From NCBI GenBank assembly GCA_003170475.1, contig PMZI01000028.1, positions 1 through 46,769 on the forward strand: DNA of 46,769 nucleotides, written 5' to 3'. The DNA is from Ignavibacteriota bacterium (GTDB taxonomy: Bacteria; Bacteroidota; Ignavibacteria; UBA10030). Below, in pieces: positions 10,131 through 17,833 of the stretch (position 1 is its first letter; each line of letters starts with the position of its first letter). Both the position numbers and the translations under genes were made by a program. Under the pieces are notes generated by a model. That model worked only from the letters and a program-made list of their open reading frames with translations, ran no database searches and was not told the DNA's origin.

Positions 10131-10317
10131 ATCCCCTCATGCCGTTAGAGGGGATCCAGAACGTGAATTGCATCAGCCAGGAGCAAATGTGACGCTCAGT
10201 TCTGGATTCCCGATAGGAGCATTCGGGAATGACAGGGATTTGGTATAGATTGTCCAGCTTCTGGATTCCGCCACCGAGTGGGATTCCCGCCTGCCATCAG
10301 TGTACCTGCAAGGCGGG
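10131..10317. repeat. Three REP-like palindromes in tandem
   Basis: Inverted repeats ATCCCCTC/GAGGGGAT (10131-10138 with 10148-10155), ATTCCCGA/TCGGGAAT (10206-10213 with 10223-10230) and CCCGCCT/AGGCGGG (10286-10292 with 10311-10317). They are joined by repeated words such as CTGGATTCC, GAATGACA and ATCCAGAAC. They fill the 446-base gap between the SDR and gamma-glutamyltransferase genes. A similar AATCCCGCC..GGAATCCAG motif is at about 15793-15820. No gene is visible in this gap. Confidence 0.6.
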
Positions 10318-10485
10318 CAGGCAAAGAGCGGAACTTCGTCGTCCCAAAGAGAAGAAGCGGGACTCCTCGCCATAGCTCTGAAGGTTTTTGAGATAGCTTT
10401 TGGTTGCATTTATTGCAGTAGAGGGTTCATCGTCAGATAGTGTCCATCCGGAATAACGCATTCACTGAAAGGACGAACTCGCCTC

Positions 10486-12159
10486 ATGCCGAAATATCTC
10501 ATCACTCTTTTCGTCGTTGTGCTCGTCCTCGCTAACGACGGCCTTGCCCAGGACCGGACACAGGCCCGCTCGATGGTCGTCACGCGCTACGGCATCGTCG
10601 CAGCAGAAAGTCCGCTTGCCGCGCAGGTGGGTGCCGCGATTCTCGCAGACGGTGGAAATGCGGTCGATGCCGCCATCGCCACCAACGCAATGATGGGACT
10701 CGTCGCTCCGATGAGCAACGGCATCGGTGGCGACCTGTTCGCGATCGTGTATGACGCGAAGTCGAACAAGCTCTACGGACTCAACGCGAGCGGATGGGCA
10801 CCGGCCGGACTGACAATCGAATTCCTGCGCAGCAAGGGGATGAAATCGATGCCCTATCAGGGAATTCATTCAGTCACCGTCCCCGGCACAGTCGACGGCT
10901 GGACCAAACTGCAGGAACGATTTGGAACTCTCCCCTTGAAGCATCCCCTCGCTCCAACCATTCATTATGCCGAGGAAGGCTTTCCTGTCGCCGAGCAAGT
11001 ATCCGCTCTGTGGGCGGGCGAAGAAAAGCTCCTGAAGAGCGAACCGGCTACGGCAGAGACCTATCTGATCGAAGGACACACGCCGCGACTCGGCGAAATA
11101 TTCCGCAATCCGAATCTCGCCAGAAGCTTAAGAGCAATAGCCGAGCATGGGCGGGATGCATTCTATAAGGGAGGCATCGCAAAGCTTATACTGGAATGTT
11201 CACGCCGGCATGGAGGCACACTCACGGCCGAAGATCTCGCCTCGTTTTCGGGCGAGTGGGTGGAACCGATATCCGTCTCCTACCGCGGGTGGACTGTCTA
11301 CGAAATTCCACCGAATGGTCAGGGAATCGCCGCTCTGATGATGCTGAACATCATGGAGAACTTCCCGCTCAGCTCGTACAAACACAACTCTGCAGCAGCG
11401 CTGCACACCATGATCGAGTCCAAAAAGCTCGCCTATGCGGATATGCTGCGCTTTGTTGCCGACGAGCGGTTCGCCAAAACCCCCGTGCGGGAAATGCTCG
11501 ACAAGAAATACGCTCTCATCCGCGCGAAGCTCATCGATACAACCAAAGCGAATTGCGTCGTTGATGCCGGAACGCCACCGGCAGCAGGCGACGAGACGAT
11601 TTATCTCTCTGTTGTCGACAAAGACGGCAACATGGTTTCGCTCATCCAGAGTAATTACGAAAATTTCGGATCCGGAGTGGTTCCAGAAGGAGCCGGCTTC
11701 GCCTTGCAGAATCGCGGTGCGTTGTTCACGCTTGACCAGCAACATCCTAACGCTCTCGCCCCACATAAGCGCCCGCTTCACACGATCATCCCGGCGTTCA
11801 TGTCAAAAGGCGACATCAAGATTGCATTCGGGATTATGGGGGGATGGAACCAGGCGCAAGCGCATGCACAATTTGTCGCAAACGTCGTAGATTTCGGTAT
11901 GAACATACAGTCGGCGCTCGAAGCGGCGCGTTTCAGGAAGAGCGCCTTCGAAGGATGCGACCTCCAGCTCGAATCCCGCGTCCCTGCTTCCGTGCGTGCA
12001 CAACTTGAATCGATGGGACACAGACTCGAAGTGCGCGGTGAGTTCTCTCCCGTCATGGGAGGCGGACAGGCGGTCTTGAGGAATTTTGCGACGGGCGTTA
12101 ACTTCGGGGCATCAGATCCAAGAAAAGACGGAGCGGCAGTACCGGAACCGGTCAGATAA
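10486..12159 (+). CDS. ggt: Gamma-glutamyltransferase
   Basis: A 557-residue exported gamma-glutamyltransferase that splits or transfers the gamma-glutamyl group of glutathione and related amides. Residues 1-22 are a signal peptide ending ANDGLAQ. The large-subunit start SPLAAQVGAAILADGGNAVDAAIATNA is characteristic. The autocatalytic cleavage site and nucleophile is Thr371 (GDETIYLSVVDKDGN), where the second Thr of the usual TT pair is Ile. Later motifs NYENFGSGVVPEGAGFALQNRG and GIMGG are present. The precursor should cleave before Thr371 into large and small subunits. A GAAAGGA ribosome site supports the start. Monocistronic, preceded by a repeat-filled gap. Confidence 0.92.
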   Translation: MPKYLITLFVVVLVLANDGLAQDRTQARSMVVTRYGIVAAESPLAAQVGAAILADGGNAVDAAIATNAMMGLVAPMSNGIGGDLFAIVYDAKSNKLYGLNASGWAPAGLTIEFLRSKGMKSMPYQGIHSVTVPGTVDGWTKLQERFGTLPLKHPLAPTIHYAEEGFPVAEQVSALWAGEEKLLKSEPATAETYLIEGHTPRLGEIFRNPNLARSLRAIAEHGRDAFYKGGIAKLILECSRRHGGTLTAEDLASFSGEWVEPISVSYRGWTVYEIPPNGQGIAALMMLNIMENFPLSSYKHNSAAALHTMIESKKLAYADMLRFVADERFAKTPVREMLDKKYALIRAKLIDTTKANCVVDAGTPPAAGDETIYLSVVDKDGNMVSLIQSNYENFGSGVVPEGAGFALQNRGALFTLDQQHPNALAPHKRPLHTIIPAFMSKGDIKIAFGIMGGWNQAQAHAQFVANVVDFGMNIQSALEAARFRKSAFEGCDLQLESRVPASVRAQLESMGHRLEVRGEFSPVMGGGQAVLRNFATGVNFGASDPRKDGAAVPEPVR

Positions 12160-12216
12160 GAATTCTGAAGTCTCTTCCTCATTGAGCAAATAGGTAGCTC
12201 AGCACGTCTCATTCAC

Positions 12217-12270
12217 GAGTTGACGACTTATTGACAACTTCATTTGTCGCTATCGTACTAAAGTTGTCAA
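12217..12270. promoter_or_regulatory. Inverted repeat upstream of the phosphatase/lipid kinase operon
   Basis: TTGACAACTT (12231-12240) is exactly complementary to AAGTTGTCAA (12261-12270), separated by 20 bases. GAGTTGAC (12217-12224) is a further partial copy of the same word. It lies 62 bases upstream of the first gene of a three-gene operon. There is no T-run, so an operator is more likely than a terminator. TTGACA may also serve as a -35 element, but I see no good -10 at standard spacing. Confidence 0.45.
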
Positions 12271-12331
12271 CTCACAGGATTCTCGTATGACACAGTGGAC
12301 TGAAATAAGACCATAGTACTGCTGAACCAAT

Positions 12332-12802
12332 ATGATAGATATATCCAAAGTGACCGAGTACTTATACGTGGGCTCCCGAGTCAGGAAGGAGCATGCTGAT
12401 GAATTGAAAGTCCGCAATTTCGATCTGATTATTTCTATGATCGGGGAAACTCGGTTTGACGATATCTATTTGCTTCCCCCCTTCAAGACCCTTTGGATCA
12501 GGACGTATGATACATTTCTCACTCCCATCTCTGTCAAGAAACTGCTGGTGGGGGTTGAAGCAGCGTTGCCTGTTATTCAAAATAAAGGCAAGGTGTTGGT
12601 CTTTTGCCGGCAAGGCAGACGTCGAAGCGTTGCCATGGCAGCCGCCATCCTTATCAGCATGGGATACACCGGCGAAGAGGCTATCGACGCATTGACCACA
12701 GCTCGTGAAGTAGCCACTCCCAGAAGGTGGTACATCCGAAAGCAAATCGAAGCCTTCGAAAAATACTGGCGGAAAAGGGAGTTGCAATGGAAAAGAAAAT
12801 AG
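12332..12802 (+). CDS. Dual-specificity/tyrosine phosphatase-like protein
   Basis: A 156-residue protein with the fold and signature of Cys-based phosphatases. The CX5R(S) loop is Cys92-RQGRR-Arg98-Ser99 and a likely general acid is Asp60 (RTYDTF). The residue before the Cys is Phe rather than the usual His. The N-terminal pattern VTEYLYVGSRV is typical of eukaryote-like dual-specificity phosphatases. It overlaps the next gene, a lipid kinase, by 16 bases, and a PAP2 phosphatase follows. A lipid-phosphate or phosphoprotein substrate at the membrane is therefore plausible but inferred only from context. Confidence 0.78.
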   Translation: MIDISKVTEYLYVGSRVRKEHADELKVRNFDLIISMIGETRFDDIYLLPPFKTLWIRTYDTFLTPISVKKLLVGVEAALPVIQNKGKVLVFCRQGRRRSVAMAAAILISMGYTGEEAIDALTTAREVATPRRWYIRKQIEAFEKYWRKRELQWKRK

Positions 12803-13704
12803 AAACAATCCGTATCATTATTAATCCGGCCGCCGGAAAAGATGAAATTGTCCTGCCGATTATCAATACTTCCATGAAAGAGGCTGGTATCAAGTGGGAG
12901 GCATCCATTACGCACGAAGCCGGCGATGCGATCCGGTTTGCTCAGGCTGCGGTCAAAGAAGGAATCGATGCCCTCGCTGTCTATGGTGGAGACGGCACAC
13001 TGATGGAAGCGATCAGCGGACTCATCGGATCAGATGTGCCGTTGATTATTCTGCCCGGAGGCTCTGCCAATGTCATGGCCATGGAACTTGGCATACCCAA
13101 AGATCTCAAGGAAGCCTGTGCGCTTATCAGCCAAGTGCCTCGGGAATTAAAAACTATCGATGTGGGGCAGTTTGGCAGTCGTTATTTTCTTGTAGGAGTA
13201 AGTCTGGGGTTTAGCGCGGATCTGGTAAAGGGCGCTGATCGGAGGACGAAAAATAGGTTCGGCATGTTTTCCTATTTTCTCTCGGCGGCGGCGGCATTGA
13301 TGAAAACCAAGAAGGCCGTCTATCAACTCATCATCGATGGACAACAACATAAAGTTCAAGGCCTGACCTGCGTGATTGCGAATTCAGGAAATCTCGGGTT
13401 CAGCAGCATTTCTTACGATAAGCACATCGATATCAGTGATGGGTTCCTGGATGTTGTCGTGCTGCGAAAAGCGAATCTCAGTCTGTTGAGGCTTGTGGCG
13501 GTCACATTCTTCAAACGGGAACGGCCGGAGAATGTGGAATTGGTGGAACACTGGCAGGGCAAGGAGATCAGCGTTTCCTCGAGTCCCAAACAAACGGTTC
13601 AATGTGATGGTGAAGTATTAGAAGAGAATGCTCTCCATATCAAGGTCATTCCACGGGCGATCAATGTCCTGGTTCCCAGAGAAAAGAGCAAGGTGAGTGA
13701 ATAA
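12787..13704 (+). CDS. Diacylglycerol kinase family lipid kinase (YegS/DagK-like)
   Basis: A 305-residue lipid kinase. The nucleotide loop is INPAAGK (12-18) and the catalytic signature is GGDGT (67-71), followed by ILPGGSANVMAMELG. A later FGMFSYFLSAAAAL and the C-terminal CDGE motif complete the family pattern. It should phosphorylate diacylglycerol or a related lipid at the inner membrane. ATG 12787 was chosen over upstream in-frame codons because GGGAG lies seven bases ahead of it and family similarity begins there. It overlaps the upstream phosphatase by 16 bases and the downstream PAP2 gene by 8 bases, so the three are translationally coupled. Confidence 0.9.
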   Translation: MEKKIETIRIIINPAAGKDEIVLPIINTSMKEAGIKWEASITHEAGDAIRFAQAAVKEGIDALAVYGGDGTLMEAISGLIGSDVPLIILPGGSANVMAMELGIPKDLKEACALISQVPRELKTIDVGQFGSRYFLVGVSLGFSADLVKGADRRTKNRFGMFSYFLSAAAALMKTKKAVYQLIIDGQQHKVQGLTCVIANSGNLGFSSISYDKHIDISDGFLDVVVLRKANLSLLRLVAVTFFKRERPENVELVEHWQGKEISVSSSPKQTVQCDGEVLEENALHIKVIPRAINVLVPREKSKVSE

Positions 13705-14338
13705 GCGTTTGTTAGCTTTTTATGCACTGATCCTCGTGAGCATTGTTGGATTGACTATTTTTGTCCAGAACTATCCAGTATCCAACTTTGATCTCGATGT
13801 GACCCGGGAGATTCAGGAACAACGGGCCTGGGATCCCACACTCCTGATGAAATTCGTCAGCATTTTTGGTGATGCTGTTGTCGCGCCCGTCTCGGTCATC
13901 ATTGCCTCATTGTTCTTCTATTTGACCTATCGCCGTCGCGAAGCCTACTTCACGCTGGCTGTTGTTCTTCCCGATTTCTTCAACATGTTGGTCAAAATAC
14001 TGGTCCATCGCCCGCGGCCAACATCGGTTGATGCCAGGGTCTTATTACAATTTACCCAGACCGGTTTCCCCAGCGGGCATGTCGTTCATTATGTTGTGTT
14101 CTTTGGTTTTCTTCTGACGGTAATGATCGTGAACAAAGATATTTCTTTGTCATGGAGAATTATGGTTGGCATGCTCTGCAGCTTCCTGATTTTCACGGTG
14201 TCGATCTCCCGGATTTATCTCGGTGCCCATTGGGCCACGGATGTGATCGGGGGATATCTCTTCGGACTCATCTACCTGGGGATCATGCTGAAGTATTATC
14301 TGAAAGATCCCAAGTTCACACGCACTCCCGCAGCCTGA
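13697..14338 (+). CDS. PAP2 family phosphatase
   Basis: A 213-residue integral membrane phosphatidate-phosphatase-type enzyme. All three catalytic motifs are intact: Lys100-x6-Arg107-Pro108 (KILVHRPRP), Pro-Ser126-Gly-His128 (FPSGHVVH) and Ser-Arg172-x5-His178 (SRIYLGAH). About six membrane segments can be seen. The substrate could be phosphatidate, phosphatidylglycerol phosphate or undecaprenyl pyrophosphate. Being coupled to a diacylglycerol kinase, it would reverse the kinase reaction or act on its product. The start is a GTG overlapping the end of the kinase gene. Confidence 0.88.
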   Translation: MNKRLLAFYALILVSIVGLTIFVQNYPVSNFDLDVTREIQEQRAWDPTLLMKFVSIFGDAVVAPVSVIIASLFFYLTYRRREAYFTLAVVLPDFFNMLVKILVHRPRPTSVDARVLLQFTQTGFPSGHVVHYVVFFGFLLTVMIVNKDISLSWRIMVGMLCSFLIFTVSISRIYLGAHWATDVIGGYLFGLIYLGIMLKYYLKDPKFTRTPAA

Positions 14339-14634
14339 TTCTCGGGATTTGTTTGGGCAGGCAATTATTTCGGTGAGTGATTCGTCAAATGCGCTGATCT
14401 TTTCCGATTCGGTGAGATCGAACAAGACGATTGTAATCGCACATCTTAAAACAACGAGGCCAAACCACTACAATCTCAATATTGCAAATCTGAGAGCAAA
14501 AATCGCATTCGTGGTACTGGGCCAATAGAAGAAGAAAAACATCTGTCTTGCAGCCTGACCAGCGCCTGTGCTGGAGCTAGGAAGAACGCCGACTTCAACA
14601 GGAACCTTGTTTGCAACTAATCGTTAGATAATGA
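14339..14634. other. 296-base gap after the lipid operon
   Basis: No supported gene, terminator or repeat. One frame (about 14373-14514) reads as a short open stretch ending AKIAFVVLGQ, but it has no ribosome site and no family I recognise. Confidence 0.3.
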
Positions 14635-14862
14635 ATGACCACCGACCAGCCAAACAATCCTCTGCATGGCAAGACGCTTGAGGCGATCTTACAGCATCTG
14701 GTTGACCATTACGGATGGCAAGAATTGGGCTTGAGGATCAGGATCCGTTGCTTCACGGACAATCCGAGCATGCAGTCGAGCCTGAAGTTCTTGCGCAAAA
14801 CACCGTGGGCTCGGACGAAAGTCGAGAATCTGTATCTTGAAAGCATTGGATCATCAACTTGA
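14635..14862 (+). CDS. VF530 family DNA-binding protein (DUF2132)
   Basis: A 75-residue protein matching the VF530 family almost end to end: [46 protein letters not shown] and KVENLYL. The Vibrio member is known structurally as a small helical protein proposed to bind DNA; the role in cells is unclear. ATG 14635 sits just ahead of the conserved [10 protein letters not shown] block. The stop codon overlaps the start of the following metallo-hydrolase (TGATG), so the two are likely co-translated, an association worth noting. Confidence 0.85.
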   Translation: MTTDQPNNPLHGKTLEAILQHLVDHYGWQELGLRIRIRCFTDNPSMQSSLKFLRKTPWARTKVENLYLESIGSST

Positions 14863-15683
14863 TGAATGACCTCTCGACATGCGTCCTCGGCAGCTCAAGC
14901 GCGGGCAATGCCACACTCGTTTGGACTGCCGAGACGGCAATTCTCATCGACTGCGGATTTACTTCGGGTTACATCTCCGTTCAGTTGCGAAAGCTGGGGC
15001 TGAGCTTTTCAGATCTTGACGCAGTCTTCATTACTCATATCCACGGTGATCACGTCAATGAATCAACGCTCGGGAAACTCTTCAGAGAGCACGTTCCTAT
15101 CTATTGTCCTCCGGAAATCGAGTCGCATCTGAAGAAGAAATACCACTCTGCGGCAACTGCCTCCCGCCACGAACTTCTCAAGCCAGTAAAAAAGTCAGAA
15201 GTCACGCTCGATCATCTGATGATCCGTTCATTCGAAGTGCCCCATGATTCCGAAGGGGGATGCTTTGGATATAGCATCATCCACGATGGGGGTGGTGTGA
15301 CGAAGAAAATCAGCGTCTCCACAGATCTGGCGAGTCCCACGGCATCTGTCATCGATCACATGGCTAATTCGGATGTGATCGTGATTGAATCGAACTATGA
15401 TGTGCAGATGCTTGAATCTTCCGATCGGCCGGAGTGGCTCAAACGGCGCATTCGCGAGGACGGGCACCTTTCCAACGACCAGTGCGCTGAGTCGTTGCTG
15501 CAGATTGTCGATAAGTCACACACCTTCCCGAAAAGTTTGGCGCTCGCGCATGTAAGTCAGGAGTGCAACACGAACGCACTCGCTCTTGCTTGCATGGAAG
15601 CCGCACTGGAGAGCAGGGTAATCCGCGGTATCAGCGTCAATGAAACGCATCCCGATAAGCCCGGACTGACGATCACAGTGTAA
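14862..15683 (+). CDS. MBL-fold metallo-hydrolase (WalJ/YycJ-like)
   Basis: A 273-residue metallo-beta-lactamase-fold hydrolase. It opens with VLGSSSAGNATLVW and ILIDCGF, then the metal motif THIHGDH (about 56-62). Later elements are VSTDLASP, VIESNYD, GHLSN and LALAHVSQECN, the pattern of YycJ/WalJ and RNase-J-related exonucleases. It probably acts as a 5' exonuclease in DNA repair or cell-wall signalling by family analogy. ATG 14862 overlaps the stop of the VF530 gene; a TTG one codon earlier is possible. No two-component walRK genes are near. Confidence 0.85.
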   Translation: MNDLSTCVLGSSSAGNATLVWTAETAILIDCGFTSGYISVQLRKLGLSFSDLDAVFITHIHGDHVNESTLGKLFREHVPIYCPPEIESHLKKKYHSAATASRHELLKPVKKSEVTLDHLMIRSFEVPHDSEGGCFGYSIIHDGGGVTKKISVSTDLASPTASVIDHMANSDVIVIESNYDVQMLESSDRPEWLKRRIREDGHLSNDQCAESLLQIVDKSHTFPKSLALAHVSQECNTNALALACMEAALESRVIRGISVNETHPDKPGLTITV

Positions 15684-15879
15684 GCTTGGGTGAAGTGTTG
15701 AATATCGAATGATGAAGCGATGTGATGTGGAAGATGCGGGAAGGGTAGCTCGGGCTGCAGATCCCGATCGTAAGGCGATCGGTGCCTCCTCTTGAATCCC
15801 GCCTACGAGCGGAATCCAGGGGCGGGAGATGCTGAAAGTTGCAGCCACTCACGAAAAACGTTCGTTTTCGGCCTTCGCA

Positions 15880-15969
15880 GTCCCGCTTCGCTGTGCTCAG
15901 CGGGACGCGGAAAATGACAAAGAAGTTAGCGGCGTCCCGACGGACTTGCTAACTTCTGTCATTTTCGCG
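15880..15969. repeat. Two nested intergenic palindromes
   Basis: First hairpin: GTCCCGC (15880-15886) with GCGGGAC (15900-15906), the same family as 7158-7185. Next to it is a long imperfect inverted repeat. Its left arm (15906-15930) reads CGCGGAAAATGAC.. and ends GAAGTTAGC; its right arm (15948-15969) begins GCTAACTTC and ends ATTTTCGCG. The two arms pair almost fully across a 17-base loop. It looks like a REP/MITE-type element in the 655-base gap 15684-16338. Apart from the truncated gene at 16047 no coding sequence is supported there. Confidence 0.6.
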
Positions 15970-16020
15970 TAGCCCTAAAGGGATTCTTCTGCACCCTGAA
16001 AATTCGTGCTTGGTGCTCAC
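15969..16020 (+). repeat. Direct repeat, left copy
   Basis: Fifty-two bases starting GTAGCCCTAA and containing GCACCCTGAAAAT that match 19311-19362 at 43 of 52 positions in the same orientation. The two copies bracket a 3.3-kb segment holding the Crp regulator, the AT-rich ferredoxin/DUF4405/methyltransferase genes and the cydB fragment. Confidence 0.55.
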
Positions 16021-16046
16021 GCTCGACCTAGATTGTGTGATCAGGC

Positions 16047-16226
16047 ATGAAAACCGCCAAGCTAACATCTTGGCACTTCGCGCTCATTCTGGCGGCTGTC
16101 GTTCTCTTCTTGACCGACCGTAATAGTCCCTCCGCTCCCCAAACGCAAGCCCCGGCTCCGTCGTGGCAGGTCTACTCTTCACCACGTGGCGGCGCCACCA
16201 TGCGTACTTCTGCTGAGCCAGATTGA
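16047..16226 (+). pseudogene. Truncated N-terminus of a PLD-like nuclease (candidate)
   Basis: A 59-codon frame with a clear hydrophobic export/anchor segment (WHFALILAAVVLFL), a Pro/Ala-rich linker, then WQVYSSPRGGAT. Secreted phospholipase D-family nucleases begin their first strand with a very similar V-Y-F-S-P-x-G-G-A-T stretch. The frame diverges and stops right after this, and no HKD motif follows, so it looks like the first ~55 residues of a destroyed gene. No strong ribosome site. The identification rests on about ten residues and is tentative. Confidence 0.35.
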
Positions 16227-16338
16227 TTTGGCGTGAGTCGCAAGCTTGAATTCAATGGTCCCTGTTGATTTGCACTCTAATTTTGTGCAATCTTGCTCCT
16301 AAACATCATGTCTTCCACCTTCCCCCTTGCTAAGAGCC

Positions 16339-16893
16339 ATGTTCGACCGAATGTTCAAACAAGCCCCCAGACTCAAGAAGCATTGGCACAAGTATCAATA
16401 TCTCTTCACGGAAATCAACGTATCCGCCAAATGTACTCTCCTGAAAGAAGGGGAGATACCCCGCAAAGTGTTCTTCGTCAAAAAGGGATGCCTGCGCACG
16501 TCAATCAACAATCGTGGCAGGGACATCACCATCCAGTTCTTTTTTGAAGGCGATGCCGTTGCATCGATCGAGAGTTTCAGAACCAATCAACCAAGTGCCA
16601 TCAGCATCAAGAGCATTGAGCCTTCAACGATCGTCGTCCTTCCCAAGAACGGCTTCGAGATTTTGGGGCGCGACTTTCCCGAACTTAAGGATATGCTGCT
16701 CGAGATGGCATTGCGTCGCTTTGCAGATTACTCAAGACTCTTCATTTCCCATCTTAAGGACACTCCCCAGCAGCGCTACGTGGCTCTCTTGAAAGACAAA
16801 CCGGAGATCATCCAACGAGTTCCTCAGTATTACATCGCATCCTACCTCGGCATAACACCCGTTTCACTCAGCAGAATCCGCAAGAGAATCTGA
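16339..16893 (+). CDS. Crp/Fnr family transcriptional regulator
   Basis: A 184-residue regulator of the Bacteroidota Crp type. A cyclic-nucleotide-binding beta-roll at about 20-120 has RKVFFVKKGCLRTSINN and ITIQFFFEGDAVASIESF. A C-terminal winged helix follows (QRYVALLKDKPEIIQRVPQYYIASYLGITPVSLSRIRKRI). The glycine/arginine cAMP pocket signature of true Crp is not obvious and there is no iron-sulfur Cys cluster, so the ligand is unknown. ATG 16339 is preferred to a TTG at 16327. It lies 90 bases upstream of the ferredoxin gene and is a natural candidate to control it. Confidence 0.85.
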   Translation: MFDRMFKQAPRLKKHWHKYQYLFTEINVSAKCTLLKEGEIPRKVFFVKKGCLRTSINNRGRDITIQFFFEGDAVASIESFRTNQPSAISIKSIEPSTIVVLPKNGFEILGRDFPELKDMLLEMALRRFADYSRLFISHLKDTPQQRYVALLKDKPEIIQRVPQYYIASYLGITPVSLSRIRKRI

Positions 16894-16983
16894 CCTGCAT
16901 TTCTTTACAATTGTTAACAGCAAAAGCTCATGGACATGCGTATGTTCATGCAATAGCTGTTCGAGTGAAGGAAAGGCCAGAAC

Positions 16984-17235
16984 ATGAGGAATCCGTCCTT
17001 ACGTCGCATCCGTTCATCGACGGATTTTGTTCAACTGAACACAACACTTTGCAGGGCGTGCTGGGAATGCATTGAGAGTTGCTCAAATCAGGTCATCGAC
17101 AAAGTGGATTTGCCATGGCACAAGCACGCTCTGATTGTTGAACCGGATGCCTGTACAGGGTGTTTGAATTGCGTTACCACATGCCAATACAATGCTTATT
17201 CAGTATCCGTATCTGGTGGAGCAAAACAAGACTGA
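16984..17235 (+). CDS. 2[4Fe-4S] ferredoxin-type protein
   Basis: An 83-residue ferredoxin with two perfect four-Cys motifs: Cys23-xx-Cys26-xx-Cys29-xxx-Cys33 (CRACWECIESC) and Cys57-xx-Cys60-xx-Cys63-xxx-Cys67 (CTGCLNCVTTC). It should bind two [4Fe-4S] clusters and carry electrons in the cytosol. A GAAAGG site precedes the ATG. Its last 44 bases overlap the first frame of the DUF4405 membrane protein, which suggests coupled translation and a membrane redox partner. From here to about 18.66 kb the DNA is clearly AT-richer than the flanks. Confidence 0.88.
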   Translation: MRNPSLRRIRSSTDFVQLNTTLCRACWECIESCSNQVIDKVDLPWHKHALIVEPDACTGCLNCVTTCQYNAYSVSVSGGAKQD

Positions 17236-17808
17236 AGAGCTAAGGAAGCATACTCGCAATGGTTTTCTCGCCAACAATCTACTGCTTGCGTCCGGATTGG
17301 TAGTGATTCTCTCGGGATTAGCTCTCCAAATAGGCTTTCATATGGGCGGACCTCAGGGACATCAGATTGGCGCCCATGATGTACAATCCCAGATAATACA
17401 ACATGAACAGTAAAGGGGGATAGATACGGAAAAAAAGTGTGTGGGTTAAATTATTCAGATTGGTCAACCACACATAAGTTTGCAGTGGTCTTCTTTTCGT
17501 TACTGATGGCGTATCATACATACTTCCATTGGAGAGGGTACGAGGGGGTTGTCACCCGGCATTTCATTGGTAGAAACAGAGAGGTGATTATATTATCGGT
17601 ACTATTTCTCTTAGTAGCTTTTGCTGGCCTTGTCCCCTGGTTTATTGATTTGTCAGGCGGTACCAGTATTTCACGGATGTATTCTATTGAAATCCACGAT
17701 AGACTCACACTAGCCTTGATCGTTCTTCTTGTTTTACATTTTGTCAGAAGAGCTAAGTGGTTTCCTACTGCTTACGCAAAACTGAAAAGAAGAAATATAG
17801 CACACTAG
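17192..17808 (+). pseudogene. DUF4405-type membrane protein, interrupted by a stop and a -1 shift
   Basis: Two frames together make one DUF4405 (cytochrome-b-like) membrane protein. The first part (17192-17413) has a membrane segment and LALQIGFHMGG, then stops at TAA 17411. The same frame after the stop reads RGIDTEKK up to 17434. The protein then continues in the -1 frame as VCGLNYSDWSTTHKFAVVFF..YHTYFHWRGYEGVVTRHF to 17808. The junction is A-AAA-AAG, an in-frame dnaX-type slippery heptamer (17431-17437). The conserved His (STTHK, AYHTYFHW) would bind haem. The second part could be made alone from GTG 17437. Decay, sequencing error or recoding cannot be separated by eye. Confidence 0.6.
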
Positions 17809-17833
17809 GCGTTTCAAAAAGGATGACAGATTA

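Noticed and set aside
9332-10132. Minus-strand open frame of 266 codons over the SDR gene
   Set aside because: The plus-strand SDR has the Rossmann loop, YxxxK pair and a strong ribosome site; the antisense frame has none.
10131-10317. Repeated palindromes as a CRISPR array
   Set aside because: Units differ in sequence and spacing, and no cas genes are in the window.
14373-14514. Open stretch ending AKIAFVVLGQ
   Set aside because: No start with a ribosome site and no family; probably chance.
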